Shown piece by piece: positions 43,074 to 52,033 of a stretch of 64,000 nucleotides of DNA (positions are counted from its first letter, which is position 1; each line of letters starts with the position of its first letter). The DNA is from Nocardia sp. SYP-A9097 (GTDB lineage: Bacteria; Actinomycetota; Actinomycetes; Mycobacteriales; Mycobacteriaceae): the NCBI RefSeq assembly GCF_009649815.1, contig NZ_WJIC01000022.1:62001-126000 (forward strand). Reading direction: 5' to 3'. The notes under the pieces are model-generated. The model ran no database searches. It saw only the letters and a program-made list of their open reading frames with translations, and was not told the origin of the DNA. The position numbers were made by a program, and so were the translations under genes.

Positions 43074-43994
43074 TCAGCGCGGCATGGCGGCGACTGTGAG
43101 CGAGGTCGCCTTGTCACCGGTGCCGTATCGCCCGGTGCCACCGTTCAGCTGCTCGGTGAGGCCCAGGACCGTGGTGATGCGGCCGATCTCATGGTCCACA
43201 TTGTCCACGGTGGTGATGGTCGCGAGCGGGGCCTCCGAGCGCGCCACGGCTATCGGTCCGGGGCCCTCGGCGGCTCCGTAACGGCCCGCCAGGACCACCC
43301 CGGCACCGTGTGACCGCAACCCTCCGGCGAACCTGGCGATGATGGTTCCGCGATGATTCTCGTCCGCGCGAGCGCCCGCACCGGTGACCACGACCGCCAG
43401 CTGAGCCGGGTGCACTTCGGCGAAGGTCAGGAAACCGCCGCCGCGCAGTGTCTCCAGGGCCAGCCCGCGTTCCTGTTCGGTGCCGCGCGGCTGATTGCTC
43501 ACCGGATCGGTCAGCAGCACCTGGCCCAGCAGGTCGCCACCGAGGCTGCCCTGATCGGCGGCGTCGATCTGCAATTGCGCGCCGGCGGGAACCACATTGG
43601 TGAGCGCGGTGCGCAGCCGATCGCCCTCGGAGGAGTCGGTGAACGCTCCGGTGAGCGCAACCTGCCCGGTGACCGTCGCGCCCGCGGTGGTGAGCGCGGT
43701 GGTGACGGTATCCACATCGGCGCTGTCAGCGTCGGGGGTGGTGAAGACCAGCACTGTCTTATTGCCGAGACTGCCTGCGAGCACCTTGGCCGCCGCACCG
43801 GTCAGGAAGCCGTCGGCCGCCTTCAATTGCTCTGTGAGCCTGGCATTCTCGGCGGTCAGCGCGTCGACCTGCTGCCGATCCGCGGAGCCGGCGAAGAATC
43901 CGGCACTCTGTGTGCGGGTGCCGAGCACCACGCCGACCGCCAGGGCCAGGAAGACGGCCGCGATCGAAACCGCGTGGTGGCGAAAGGAAATCAT
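43074..43994 (-). CDS. mctB: Outer-membrane copper transport protein MctB
   Basis: The 306-residue protein has an N-terminal signal-anchor segment (about 5-25 'HHAVSIAAVFLALAVGVVLG'), a short coiled coil ('VDALTAENARLTEQLKAAD') and a Gly/Ala-rich beta domain. It matches the actinobacterial MctB family (Rv1698), which protects mycobacteria from copper. It begins 11 nt after the steA stop, in the same order as in mycobacteria, so the two are co-transcribed. The copper role is transferred from the family. Confidence 0.88.
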   Translation of the reverse strand: MISFRHHAVSIAAVFLALAVGVVLGTRTQSAGFFAGSADRQQVDALTAENARLTEQLKAADGFLTGAAAKVLAGSLGNKTVLVFTTPDADSADVDTVTTALTTAGATVTGQVALTGAFTDSSEGDRLRTALTNVVPAGAQLQIDAADQGSLGGDLLGQVLLTDPVSNQPRGTEQERGLALETLRGGGFLTFAEVHPAQLAVVVTGAGARADENHRGTIIARFAGGLRSHGAGVVLAGRYGAAEGPGPIAVARSEAPLATITTVDNVDHEIGRITTVLGLTEQLNGGTGRYGTGDKATSLTVAAMPR

Positions 43995-44005
43995 GCGTCC
44001 CCTAC

Positions 44006-45217
44006 CTAGAGGTGCACGTCGAGCTGGCCGTGTATCCAGTGCGAGCCGCGATCCCAGGTATCGGTGATCCAGGCGGTGGCCTCACCACCCATATGTGTGG
44101 CCAGCAGTGCCACGATCAAAGCCACCAGCGCGGCCAGCACCACCAGGGCGATGGCCCAGCCGGAGCCGCGGTGCCGGTACAGCGCCGCAACGGCTTTCGC
44201 GTCCATGAGCTTGGTGCCGATCTTCAATCGGGTCAGGAAGGTGGCCGGATTGGAGTCGCGGCGGCCGCGATCGAAGAAGTCGTCCAGCGAGACCGCGGCA
44301 CCGGCGGTGACGATCAGGCTCGCGCCGTGATGATCGGCCAGCAGCAGCGCCAGATCGGCGGGTGCGCCCGAGGACGGGAAGGTGGTCGCGCCGATACCCA
44401 GATCCTGGATGCGCTCCAAACCCTTTGCGTGCCCGTCGGTATCGGCGGGCAGGATCACCTCGGCCCCGCATTTGAGGGTGGTGGCGGTGATCTCCTCGGG
44501 ATCGCCGACGATCAGATCGGGGCGATATCCATGGCGGGTCAAGGTATCCGCGCCGCGACCGACGCCGATGAGCACGGGCGCGTACTCCTTGATGAACGGC
44601 TTGATGCGCTTGAGATCCTCGGCGTGATCGGGTCCGTCACCGACCACCACCACATGCCGCTTCTTCATGTCGATGCTCACCTCGGGCACGCCGATACCGT
44701 CGATCAGCAGCGAGCTTTCGGTGCGAATGAATTCGATGGTGTTGCCCGCGAAGGCTTCCAGATGATCGGCCAGGCCGTTGCGCGCCTCGACCATGCGCTC
44801 GGCAATCGCCGCCTCGGTGAGTTCGATGCCCTCGACCAGAGCCTCGGGCTCCTTCTTCACCACCTTGTCGGCGAAGACCACGCTGCCGTCGATGCGGACC
44901 TTCGCGCCGTCCTTGATCTTGGTGAAGACATCGGAGCTGAGCGCGTCCAGGAGCAGAATGCCATTGGCCACCAGCACCTCCGGCCCCAGATTCGGGTAAC
45001 GCCCGGAGATGGACGGCGAGGCATTGACGACCGCGGCGACACCGGCCTCGACGAGCCGGTCGGCGGTGAGCCGATCCAGGTCCATCTCGTCCAGAACCAC
45101 CACGTCACCTGGTCCGATGCGCTGCAGCAGACGCCTGGTATTGCGGTCGACCCGGGCCATCCCGGTGATTCCGGGCAGCGTTTCGGTGGTGCGCGACAGC
45201 AGGGCCAGCATCTTCAT
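44006..45217 (-). CDS. steA: Cytokinetic-ring protein SteA-like
   Basis: The 403-residue protein has a long cytosolic part with a thiamin-pyrophosphokinase-like fold ('VVVVGDGPDHAEDLKRIKPF', 'YRPDLIVGDPEEI', 'LPADTDGHAKGLERIQDLG'), one transmembrane helix near 355-378 ('GWAIALVVLAALVALIVALLA') and a short outer tail. SteA works with SteB/MctB-like partners in regulating peptidoglycan hydrolases at division in corynebacteria (family knowledge). In mycobacteria the next upstream gene is recN; here a 12-kb insertion separates them. Confidence 0.88.
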   Translation of the reverse strand: MKMLALLSRTTETLPGITGMARVDRNTRRLLQRIGPGDVVVLDEMDLDRLTADRLVEAGVAAVVNASPSISGRYPNLGPEVLVANGILLLDALSSDVFTKIKDGAKVRIDGSVVFADKVVKKEPEALVEGIELTEAAIAERMVEARNGLADHLEAFAGNTIEFIRTESSLLIDGIGVPEVSIDMKKRHVVVVGDGPDHAEDLKRIKPFIKEYAPVLIGVGRGADTLTRHGYRPDLIVGDPEEITATTLKCGAEVILPADTDGHAKGLERIQDLGIGATTFPSSGAPADLALLLADHHGASLIVTAGAAVSLDDFFDRGRRDSNPATFLTRLKIGTKLMDAKAVAALYRHRGSGWAIALVVLAALVALIVALLATHMGGEATAWITDTWDRGSHWIHGQLDVHL

Positions 45218-45403
45218 AACGATCGATCTTTACCGCAAACTCTCAACCATTGGTGAAGGCGCGCCGACCGCTCGGCATTCGTCACAGTGATACCAGTGGG
45301 GCTGAAGGGATTTGTCAGCCTCGAGACAGTGAGATCGAGACTGTCTTCTTACCCGTCGGTAAGGATAAGCTCACCGCAACGGTTCGAGAGGAGACCCACC
45401 GTT

Positions 45404-45823
45404 ATGGCCAGCACCACCGTCGATACTGTCCTATTCGCTCCGCGCGAGGTCGTCTACCAACTCTTCAGCGATCGCGACGCCCTGAATTCCTATCTGCCGG
45501 TACAGATTTCGCTCAAGAAGCCGGGAGTCGGCAGCCCGTCGGGCGTCGGCGCGCAGTACCTCATCGGCCTCGCCGGAGTCGGCATCACCGAGGAGACCAC
45601 CGAACTGGTCCCCGGTGAGCGCATGGTCTACCGCGTCATCAAGGGCGCGCCGGTCAAGCAGCACGTCGGCACCATCACCTTCACCGACGCACCCGGCGGC
45701 ACCCGCGTCGTCTACACCATGGAGTCCGAGCCCAGCCTGCCCATTCCGGCCAAGGCCCTCGAACTCGGCCTCAAGGGCCTGATCAACACCTTCCTCAGCG
45801 GCGCCCGCAAGGCCGTCAAGTAG
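45404..45823 (+). CDS. SRPBCC (START-like) family protein
   Basis: The ATG at 45404, behind GAGAGGAG, gives 139 residues. A helix-grip fold is suggested by 'VDTVLFAPREVVYQLFSDRDAL', 'ETTELVPGERMVYRVIKG' and the closing helix 'LGLKGLINTFLSGARKAV'. These proteins bind hydrophobic ligands such as polyketides or lipids in an internal cavity. No ligand can be named. It stands alone, followed by a strong terminator. Confidence 0.85.
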   Translation: MASTTVDTVLFAPREVVYQLFSDRDALNSYLPVQISLKKPGVGSPSGVGAQYLIGLAGVGITEETTELVPGERMVYRVIKGAPVKQHVGTITFTDAPGGTRVVYTMESEPSLPIPAKALELGLKGLINTFLSGARKAVK

Positions 45824-45845
45824 GCACGCTCGGATAACGCCTGCT

Positions 45846-45887
45846 CCGTTACCCTCCGCATCGAAGTTGCCGCGCGGAGGGTAACGG
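45846..45887. terminator. Bidirectional terminator between SRPBCC gene and catechol operon
   Basis: A perfect 14-bp stem CCGTTACCCTCCGC/GCGGAGGGTAACGG with a 14-nt loop lies 22 nt after the SRPBCC stop and 17 nt past the stop of the convergent hydrolase gene. Confidence 0.75.
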
Positions 45888-45904
45888 TGTCGGCGCGCGT
45901 CGAA

Positions 45905-46705
45905 TCATCCTGCGGCCGTATCCATTCGACGGACCTCCGCGCGAATGTGGGCAAGGATGAGGTCCGAGACCGCGCCGGGCTGCCCGATATTGGCCAGGTG
46001 CGCGGCCGGGCCGACCCGTCGCAGCGTGCCCTGTGCGACGGTCCGCGCTATCTGCTCTCCATGTGCGGGCGGCGTCGCCTGATCGTCGTCGCCGGCGATC
46101 ACCAGCACCGGCGCGGTGATCCGCATCAGCCCCGAGGCCAGGTCCATGGTTTCGATGGCCGTACAGCAGGCGGCATATCCCTCGGCCGGAGTCGCGGCCA
46201 CCATCTCCTCGAAATACCTTGCGCGCTCGGGGTTCTCGGACAGCCATTCCGGCGTGAACCACCGCCCCACGACCGCGGCCGCCACCGACGCGGTGCCGTG
46301 CGCGCGGACCGAATCCGCCCGGGCGCCATAGGTTCCCTGTCCGCCCAACTCCACCGAGGTGCAGCAGAGCGTGAGGGTGTGCACTCGTTCCGGGGCGTGC
46401 TGACCGAGCCACATCCCCACCATGCCGACTAGTGAGAGGCCCACGAAGTGGCAGCGGTCGATGCCGAGGCGATCGAGCAGCGCCGACACATCCGAGCCGA
46501 GGTCGTCCAGCGTGCAGGGCCCGGCGATGACCGGCGAATCGCCGTGTCCCCTATGGTCATAGCGGATCACCCGGAATCCGGCCGCCAGCAATGCCTCTCG
46601 CTGTGGCTCCCACATGCGCAGGTCACTGCCGAGCGAACCGCTGAAGACGACCGCGGGGGCTACCGCCGGTCCTTCGTCGATGTAGTGCAATCCGATCGAA
46701 TTCAC
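45905..46705 (-). CDS. pcaD: 3-oxoadipate enol-lactonase-like alpha/beta hydrolase
   Basis: The 266-residue protein has the alpha/beta-hydrolase fold. The nucleophile elbow reads 'GLSLVGMVG', with Val where PcaD proteins usually have Gly; the acid is probably in 'IAGDDDQATPP' and the His in 'PAAHLANIGQP'. It would open 3-oxoadipate enol-lactone, the step after muconolactone isomerase. It is last in the catechol operon, its GTG overlapping the stop of the CoA-transferase beta gene (GTGA). Confidence 0.85.
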   Translation of the reverse strand: MNSIGLHYIDEGPAVAPAVVFSGSLGSDLRMWEPQREALLAAGFRVIRYDHRGHGDSPVIAGPCTLDDLGSDVSALLDRLGIDRCHFVGLSLVGMVGMWLGQHAPERVHTLTLCCTSVELGGQGTYGARADSVRAHGTASVAAAVVGRWFTPEWLSENPERARYFEEMVAATPAEGYAACCTAIETMDLASGLMRITAPVLVIAGDDDQATPPAHGEQIARTVAQGTLRRVGPAAHLANIGQPGAVSDLILAHIRAEVRRMDTAAG

Positions 46706-47481
46706 GAGGCCGCCTTCAGGTTTCGCAGTGTCGCCAGCTCATCCGGGCTCGGCGGCGCGGAGGTTTCGAGGTGCTCGGCGACCCGCAACTCCCAGCCGGT
46801 GGCCGCCCTGACCTGCTCGACGGTGACGCCGGGATGCGTTGCGACGAGGGTGAGTTCGCCGTGCCGGTCCGGTCGCATGACCCCGACGTCGGTGATGACC
46901 AGGGTCGGCCCCGCACCGCGCAGGCCCAATGCCGCCCGCTCCCCCTCGCCTCGGCCGTGCCCGAACGAGGTGATGAAATCGACCCGCTCGACGAATGATC
47001 GCCGCGTCTGCCGGACCACGACGAATACCTCACCGCAGGAGGCGGCGATCTCCGGTGCACCGCCCGCTCCGGGCAATCGCACTGTGGGACTGCCGTATTC
47101 GCCGACCACGGTGGTATTGATATTGCCGAATCGGTCGAGCTGGGCCGCCCCCAGGAAGCCCACATCGATGCGGCCGGGTTGCAGCCAGTAGTTGAAGACC
47201 TCCGGCACGCTGATCACGGCATCGGCGGTTTCGGCGAGAATGCCGTCGCCGATGGAGGCGGGCAGCCGAGACGGCTTGGAGCCCAGGGTGCCGGATTCGT
47301 AGATCAGCACCAGCTCGGGCGCGTGTGTAGTACGCGCGAGATTGGCTGCGGTGGAGGGTAATCCGATGCCGACGAAGCATCTCTGGCCATTGTTCAGCGC
47401 ACGGGCCGCCGCGATGGTCATCATTTCATCGGCGGTGTACTCGGCGACGGGCGCCTCGTGTGCGATCTCGGCGGCGGTCAC
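46702..47481 (-). CDS. pcaJ: 3-oxoadipate CoA-transferase, beta subunit
   Basis: The 259-residue protein is a class I CoA-transferase beta chain. 'CFVGIGLPSTAANLA', the active-site Glu region 'LVLIYESGTLG' and 'VGEYGSPTVRLPGAGGAPEIA' match CatJ/PcaJ and related glutaconate-type subunits. With the alpha chain it activates 3-oxoadipate using succinyl-CoA. The GTG start overlaps the alpha-subunit stop. Confidence 0.88.
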   Translation of the reverse strand: MTAAEIAHEAPVAEYTADEMMTIAAARALNNGQRCFVGIGLPSTAANLARTTHAPELVLIYESGTLGSKPSRLPASIGDGILAETADAVISVPEVFNYWLQPGRIDVGFLGAAQLDRFGNINTTVVGEYGSPTVRLPGAGGAPEIAASCGEVFVVVRQTRRSFVERVDFITSFGHGRGEGERAALGLRGAGPTLVITDVGVMRPDRHGELTLVATHPGVTVEQVRAATGWELRVAEHLETSAPPSPDELATLRNLKAAS

Positions 47482-48293
47482 GCGTTGCTCCCGGTGAAGA
47501 CATGCTGATCGAGCCAGGCGGTGAAGGCGTCGCGGTCCTTACCGATGGCATCCCAAGCGGCGTAGTACTCGTTGTCGCGCTCGGAATACCCTTGGGCGTA
47601 GGACGGATGCGCGCCGCCGGGCACCTCGGCGACCGCGGTGACGGCCCAGGACGGCAGCACGATCGCGCCGGGCACGGGCGTCAATTCGTCCACGATCTCC
47701 TCGACGGTGACCAGGCTGCGCCGCGCGGCCAGCACCGCCTCCTTCTGCACCCCTAGCAGACCCCACAGCTGCACATTGCCGCTGCGATCGGCGCGCTGGG
47801 CGTGCACGATCGTCACATCGGGATTGAGTGCCGGTACGGCGGTGAGCTTTTCGCCGGTGAACGGGCAGGTGATCGGTTTGACGGTGTCGGTGATGGTGGG
47901 CAGATCGGTGCCGACATAGCCGCGCAGCACGGCGAACGGCAGCCCGGAGGCACCCGCGACATACCGATTGGCCATGCCCGCATGCGAATGCTCCTCGATC
48001 CGCAGCGGGGCCGGCCAGGCGTGCTGTACGGCGTCGCGGAACCGGTGCAGCGAACCCACTCCCGGATTGCCGCCCCACGAAAAGATCAGCGCGCGTGCGC
48101 ATCCCGCGCCGATGAGCTGGTCGTAGACAATATCGGGGGTCATGCGCACCAGTGTGAGATTCTGCCTGCGCTGGCGAATGATCTCCTGGCCCGCCGCGAC
48201 GGGAATGAGGTGGGTGAAGCCCTCCAGTGCGACGGTGTCCCCATCGTGCACCAGTTCGGCCACCGCGTCGGGCAATCGCATGAGCGCCGCCAC
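47478..48293 (-). CDS. pcaI: 3-oxoadipate CoA-transferase, alpha subunit
   Basis: The 271-residue alpha chain starts at GTG 48293, preceded by AAGGAG. Features: 'HDGDTVALEGFTHLIPVAAG', 'LIFSWGGNPGVGSLHRFRDA' and 'HAQRADRSGNVQLWG'. It is the partner of the beta subunit. In the 3-oxoadipate pathway the pair makes 3-oxoadipyl-CoA, then cleaved by a thiolase that is not in the window. The gene starts 41 nt downstream of catC. Confidence 0.88.
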   Translation of the reverse strand: MAALMRLPDAVAELVHDGDTVALEGFTHLIPVAAGQEIIRQRRQNLTLVRMTPDIVYDQLIGAGCARALIFSWGGNPGVGSLHRFRDAVQHAWPAPLRIEEHSHAGMANRYVAGASGLPFAVLRGYVGTDLPTITDTVKPITCPFTGEKLTAVPALNPDVTIVHAQRADRSGNVQLWGLLGVQKEAVLAARRSLVTVEEIVDELTPVPGAIVLPSWAVTAVAEVPGGAHPSYAQGYSERDNEYYAAWDAIGKDRDAFTAWLDQHVFTGSNA

Positions 48294-48334
48294 AACCTGC
48301 TCCTTACTCTCGAGATGGAAAGACGCTGTGCCGC

Positions 48335-48646
48335 TTACCTACTCACGGACAGCGCCGAGTCGGCGGGATGAATATCCGAGCCGTGGTGGGTCAGCGGCAT
48401 GATCTGGATATCCATGTACGGGAACAGCGGAAGGTTCCACAGGATCTCGTGCAATTCGTCGGCGGAGGCGACATCGAAGACGCTGATATTGCTGTACTGC
48501 CCGACGATTCGCCAGATATGCCGCCAGGTTCCCGCCTGCTGCAGCTGCTGACTGTATTCCTTCTCGCGCGCGACGGTCTCCGCGCGCACGACCGGGTCGA
48601 GGTCCCGCGGAATGCGGACATCCATGCGGATATGAAAGAGCGCCAT
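48335..48646 (-). CDS. catC: Muconolactone delta-isomerase
   Basis: The 103-residue protein beginning 'MALFHIRMDVRIP' carries the MIase signatures 'EKEYSQQLQQAGTWRHIWRIVGQYSNISVFDV' region, 'LHEILWNLPLFPYM' and 'IMPLTHHGSDI'. It converts muconolactone to 3-oxoadipate enol-lactone as a small oligomeric enzyme. It starts 17 nt after catB and lies upstream of the CoA-transferase genes. Confidence 0.95.
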   Translation of the reverse strand: MALFHIRMDVRIPRDLDPVVRAETVAREKEYSQQLQQAGTWRHIWRIVGQYSNISVFDVASADELHEILWNLPLFPYMDIQIMPLTHHGSDIHPADSALSVSR

Positions 48647-48663
48647 GGGTTTTCGTACTCCTG

Positions 48664-49740
48664 TCAGTTTCTGGTGAACGTCTTGACGGCGTCCGGATTC
48701 AGCTCGACTCCCAGGCCCGGCCCGGCGGGCAACCCCACCCGTCCCTCGGCGTAGCGCAATGGTTCGACGAGTAGCTCCTCGGCGAACAGCAGCGGACCGA
48801 AAAGCTCGGAGCCGTAGTCGATTCCGGGTTGCGAGCAGGCGAAGTGAATCGAGGCGGCGGTGCCGATCGGCCCCTCGATGGAGGTCGCTCCGTGGCAGGC
48901 GATTCCGGCGGCGCGGGCAATCGCCACCACTTCCCGGCTGCGCGCCAGCCCGCCGCATTTGGTGGTCTTCACCGCGATCACATCGGCGGCCCGCCGGCGC
49001 GCCACCTCGAGCGCGTCATGCGGACTCTGCACGCTCTCATCGGCCATGATCGGCACCGGCAGCAACCGATTCAGCTCCGCGAGTACCTCGAATTGCTCAC
49101 GCGGAGTGGGCTGTTCGATCAATTCGACGCCGCCCTCGACCAGCGCGGGCAGGTAGCGCAGTGCGGTGAGCCGGTCCCAGCGGGCGTTGATATCCACGCG
49201 CACACCGGCTTTCCCGCGCAGTGCGGTGGCCACCGCGACCACGCGGGCGGTGTCCTCGGCCGGATCCAGCGCGCCCATCTTGAGTTTGAAGCTGTAGTGC
49301 AGCCGCTGATCCAGTTTGTGCTGTGCCTCTTCGACAATCTGCGCCACCGGGGCCGCGCCCAGCGCCCAGGTCACCTCGATGCTGTCGCGGAAGGCGCCGC
49401 CCAACAGGGTGTGCACCGGTACGCCGAGCGCCCGCGCCCAGGCATCATGCAGCGCGACATCCACCGCCGCCTTCGCGAAATGGGCTCCGGCGACCACCCT
49501 TTCGAGATCGAGCATAATGCCGGTGATCTCGTCGGCGCGGCGGCCGAGCACCACCGGGGCCAGGTATTTCTCAATGATCACCTGCATGGTCTCGACCGAC
49601 TCGCCGCCCCACCACGGTCCGCCGGGGACGACGCCCTCGCCGATGCCGATGGTGCCGCCCGCGGTGCGCACCTGCACCAGCAGCAGCGGCTGCTTATCCA
49701 TGGTGGTGGTGGCGAACTTGTGCGGACGCACCAGCGGCAC
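48664..49740 (-). CDS. catB: Muconate cycloisomerase, 5'-truncated at a deletion junction
   Basis: The enolase-superfamily enzyme retains its catalytic residues: 'FKLKMG' (KxK), 'VDINARWD', 'LIEQPTP', 'MADESVQS' and 'VKTTKCGG'. Family members begin about a dozen residues before '(T)TILDVPLVRPHKFA'; here the match starts abruptly at base 49755, immediately next to benA sequence in the opposite orientation. No start codon with a ribosome-binding site exists there; the first usable one is the GTG at 49740, giving 358 residues without the first beta strand. Its promoter has been lost too, so expression is doubtful. Confidence 0.8.
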   Translation of the reverse strand: MPLVRPHKFATTTMDKQPLLLVQVRTAGGTIGIGEGVVPGGPWWGGESVETMQVIIEKYLAPVVLGRRADEITGIMLDLERVVAGAHFAKAAVDVALHDAWARALGVPVHTLLGGAFRDSIEVTWALGAAPVAQIVEEAQHKLDQRLHYSFKLKMGALDPAEDTARVVAVATALRGKAGVRVDINARWDRLTALRYLPALVEGGVELIEQPTPREQFEVLAELNRLLPVPIMADESVQSPHDALEVARRRAADVIAVKTTKCGGLARSREVVAIARAAGIACHGATSIEGPIGTAASIHFACSQPGIDYGSELFGPLLFAEELLVEPLRYAEGRVGLPAGPGLGVELNPDAVKTFTRN

Positions 49741-49755
49741 ATCGAGAATGGTGGT

Positions 49756-50469
49756 CCTCCACCTACACCTTCGACGGCAATTGGAAGTTGCAGGCGGAGA
49801 ACGGCGCCGACCCGCCGCGAGACCGGCGAATCCAGCAATGCCACCAAGGCCATGGACGCGGGCAAATGGTCCAAACAGCAGGGCGGCTACTACTCCTTCG
49901 AGCACGGCCATCTGCTGCTGTGGACCAAATGGGCCGACCCCGCGAACCGGCCGCTGTTCGAGCGCCGCGCCGCGTTGATCGACCAGTTCGGGGTGGATCG
50001 CGCCGACTGGATGATCGGTGTCTCCCGCAATCTGTGCCTGTATCCGAATGTCTATCTGATGGACCAATTCGGTTCGCAGATAAGGCATTTCCGGCCGATC
50101 TCGGTGGACAAGACCGAGGTGACCATCTACTGCATCGCCCCCAAGGGTGAGAGCCCGGCCGCGCGCGCGAACCGCATCCGGCAGTACGAGGACTTCTTCA
50201 ATGCCACCGGCATGGCCACTCCCGACGATCTCGAGGAATTCCGGTCCTGCCAGAAGACCTACGCGGCGGCCAACGCGCCGTTCAACGATCTCAGCCGGGG
50301 CGTGAGCCATCAACTGGCCGGACCGGACGAGGACGCGCGCAAGCTGGGCATCAATCCGATCAGCAGCGGCGTGAAGGTCGAAGACGAGGGGCTGTACCCG
50401 ATCCAGCACGGATACTGGGCCACCGCCCTGCGCACCGCCCTCGAAACTGCCACCGCCGCAAGCGAATAG
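49756..50469 (+). pseudogene. benA: Benzoate 1,2-dioxygenase alpha subunit, 5'-truncated and internally deleted
   Basis: The remnant starts in the middle of the catalytic domain at 'STYTFDGNWKLQAENGAD'. All N-terminal residues, including the Rieske 2Fe-2S domain, are gone. After 'ENGAD' the reading shifts frame (about 49815) to 'RRETGESSNATKAMDAGKWS', skipping the Y-H-x4-H part of the D-x2-H-x4-H iron-binding motif. From ATG 49852 the frame is intact to TAG ('SRNLCLYPNVYLMDQ', 'VDKTEVTIYCIAPKG'). The enzyme cannot be functional. benB follows 10 nt after. Confidence 0.85.
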
Positions 50470-50479
50470 GAGCGCCGTC

Positions 50480-50986
50480 ATGACCGCAGTCAGCGAAACC
50501 GTCACCCGCGAGGCGGTGGAGTCCTTCCTCTATCGCGAAGCCCGGCACCTCGACGACCACGAATTCGACGAATGGGTGGAGTGCTATCACCCCGACGCCG
50601 AATTCTGGATGCCCGCCTGGGCCGATGACGGCGACCTCACCGTCGACCCGATGACCGAGATCTCGCTCATCTACTACGCCAATCGCGGCGGTATCGAGGA
50701 CCGCGTCTTCCGCATCAAGACCGACCGCTCCAGCGCCACCAGCCTGCCCGAACCCCGTACGGGACACAATATTTCGAATGTCGAGGTGCTGGCGTACGAG
50801 GGCAGCACGGTGCAGGTGCGATTCAACTGGTTCACCCTCTACTTCCGCTACAACACCCTGGACACGTACTTCGGAACCTCCTTCTACACCATCGATTTCG
50901 GCGGCGAGCGACCGTTGATTCGCAAGAAGAAGGTCGTGCTGAAGAACGACTACGTCCACCATGTCGTCGACATCTACCACGTGTGA
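50480..50986 (+). CDS. benB: Benzoate 1,2-dioxygenase beta subunit
   Basis: The 168-residue protein is the small subunit of aromatic-ring-hydroxylating dioxygenases: 'FLYREARHLDDHEFDEWVE', 'YHPDAEFWMPAW', 'NRGGIEDRVFRIKTDRS' and 'RKKKVVLKNDYVHHVVDIY'. It is structural, forming the base of the alpha3beta3 complex. Sequence is intact, but its alpha partner is destroyed. It has a GGAGCG ribosome-binding site. Confidence 0.93.
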   Translation: MTAVSETVTREAVESFLYREARHLDDHEFDEWVECYHPDAEFWMPAWADDGDLTVDPMTEISLIYYANRGGIEDRVFRIKTDRSSATSLPEPRTGHNISNVEVLAYEGSTVQVRFNWFTLYFRYNTLDTYFGTSFYTIDFGGERPLIRKKKVVLKNDYVHHVVDIYHV

Positions 50987-50999
50987 GGGCGCGCCGATC

Positions 51000-52033
51000 A
51001 TGAGTTATCAAGTGGCCCTGGGCTTCGAGGACGGCGTCACCCGTTTCGTCCCCTGCGACGCCGACGAACTCGTCGCCGATGCCGCCTATCGAGCACGCAT
51101 CAATATTCCCCTGGACTGCCGCGACGGTGCCTGCGGAACCTGCAAGGCATTCTGCGAATCCGGTAGTTACGACGGCGGTTTCTATATCGACGACGCACTC
51201 ACCGAGGAAGAGGCCGAGGCCGGGTATTGCCTGCCCTGCCAGATGACCCCGCGCAGCGATCTGGCGCTGCGTGTCTCCGGCACCTCCGAACTCGCCAAGA
51301 CGGGGCGGTGGCATTCACCGCACGAATCGTCTCGATCGAGCGATTCTACACGGGCACAGCGGGTTTCACCGTCGAGGTGGAGAACCGGGAGTCCCTGGCC
51401 TTCCTGCCCGGTCAATACGTCAATGTCGAGGTGCCCGAAACCACTGCGGCACGGTCGTATTCGTTCAGTACCGGCCCCGACAGTGCCCAATTGTCATTCC
51501 TCGTGCGGCTGCTCGACGAGGGCGCCATGTCGGAGTATCTGCGGGACCGCGCCCGGGTCCGCGATACGGTGACCTTCACCGGGCCGCGCGGCAGCTTCTT
51601 CCTGCGTGAGGTCACCCGGCCGGTGCTGTTGCTCGCGGGCGGTACCGGGCTCGCGCCCATACTGTCGATCCTCGAAGCCATGCGGTCTCGGGGCGACGCG
51701 CAGCCGGTACGCCTGCTCTACGGCGTGAACCAGGACGACGATCTGGTGGAGCTCGACCGGCTGACCGAATTCACCGAGACGCTCGCCGACTTCCGTTACG
51801 ACACTTGCGTTTCCGATCCGGCATCGACCGCTGCCAAGCGGGGCTATGTCACCGACCACTTCACCGGCGAGCACCTGCGCGACGGCGAGGTCGATATCTA
51901 TCTGTGCGGGCCACCGCCCATGGTGGAGGCCGTGCGAACCCGGCTGCACGAGCTCGGCATCACCCCCGCCAATCTGTACTTCGAGAAGTTCGCCACCTCG
52001 GGCGTGCGCGATCTCACCGCGGCGGCATCATGA
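51000..52033 (+). pseudogene. benC: Benzoate dioxygenase reductase, frameshifted
   Basis: From ATG 51000 the 2Fe-2S ferredoxin domain is read normally ('CRDGACGTCKAFCESG', 'GYCLPCQM') to 'TSELAKTG' at about 51303. The continuation 'AVAFTARIVSIERFYTG', with the FAD domain ('ARSYSFSTGP') and NADH domain ('LLAGGTGLAPILSIL', 'YLCGPPPMVE'), lies in another frame through the stop at 52031-52033. Adding one G to the GGGG run at 51302-51305 restores a full BenC. Either a genuine one-base loss or a homopolymer sequencing error. Confidence 0.85.
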
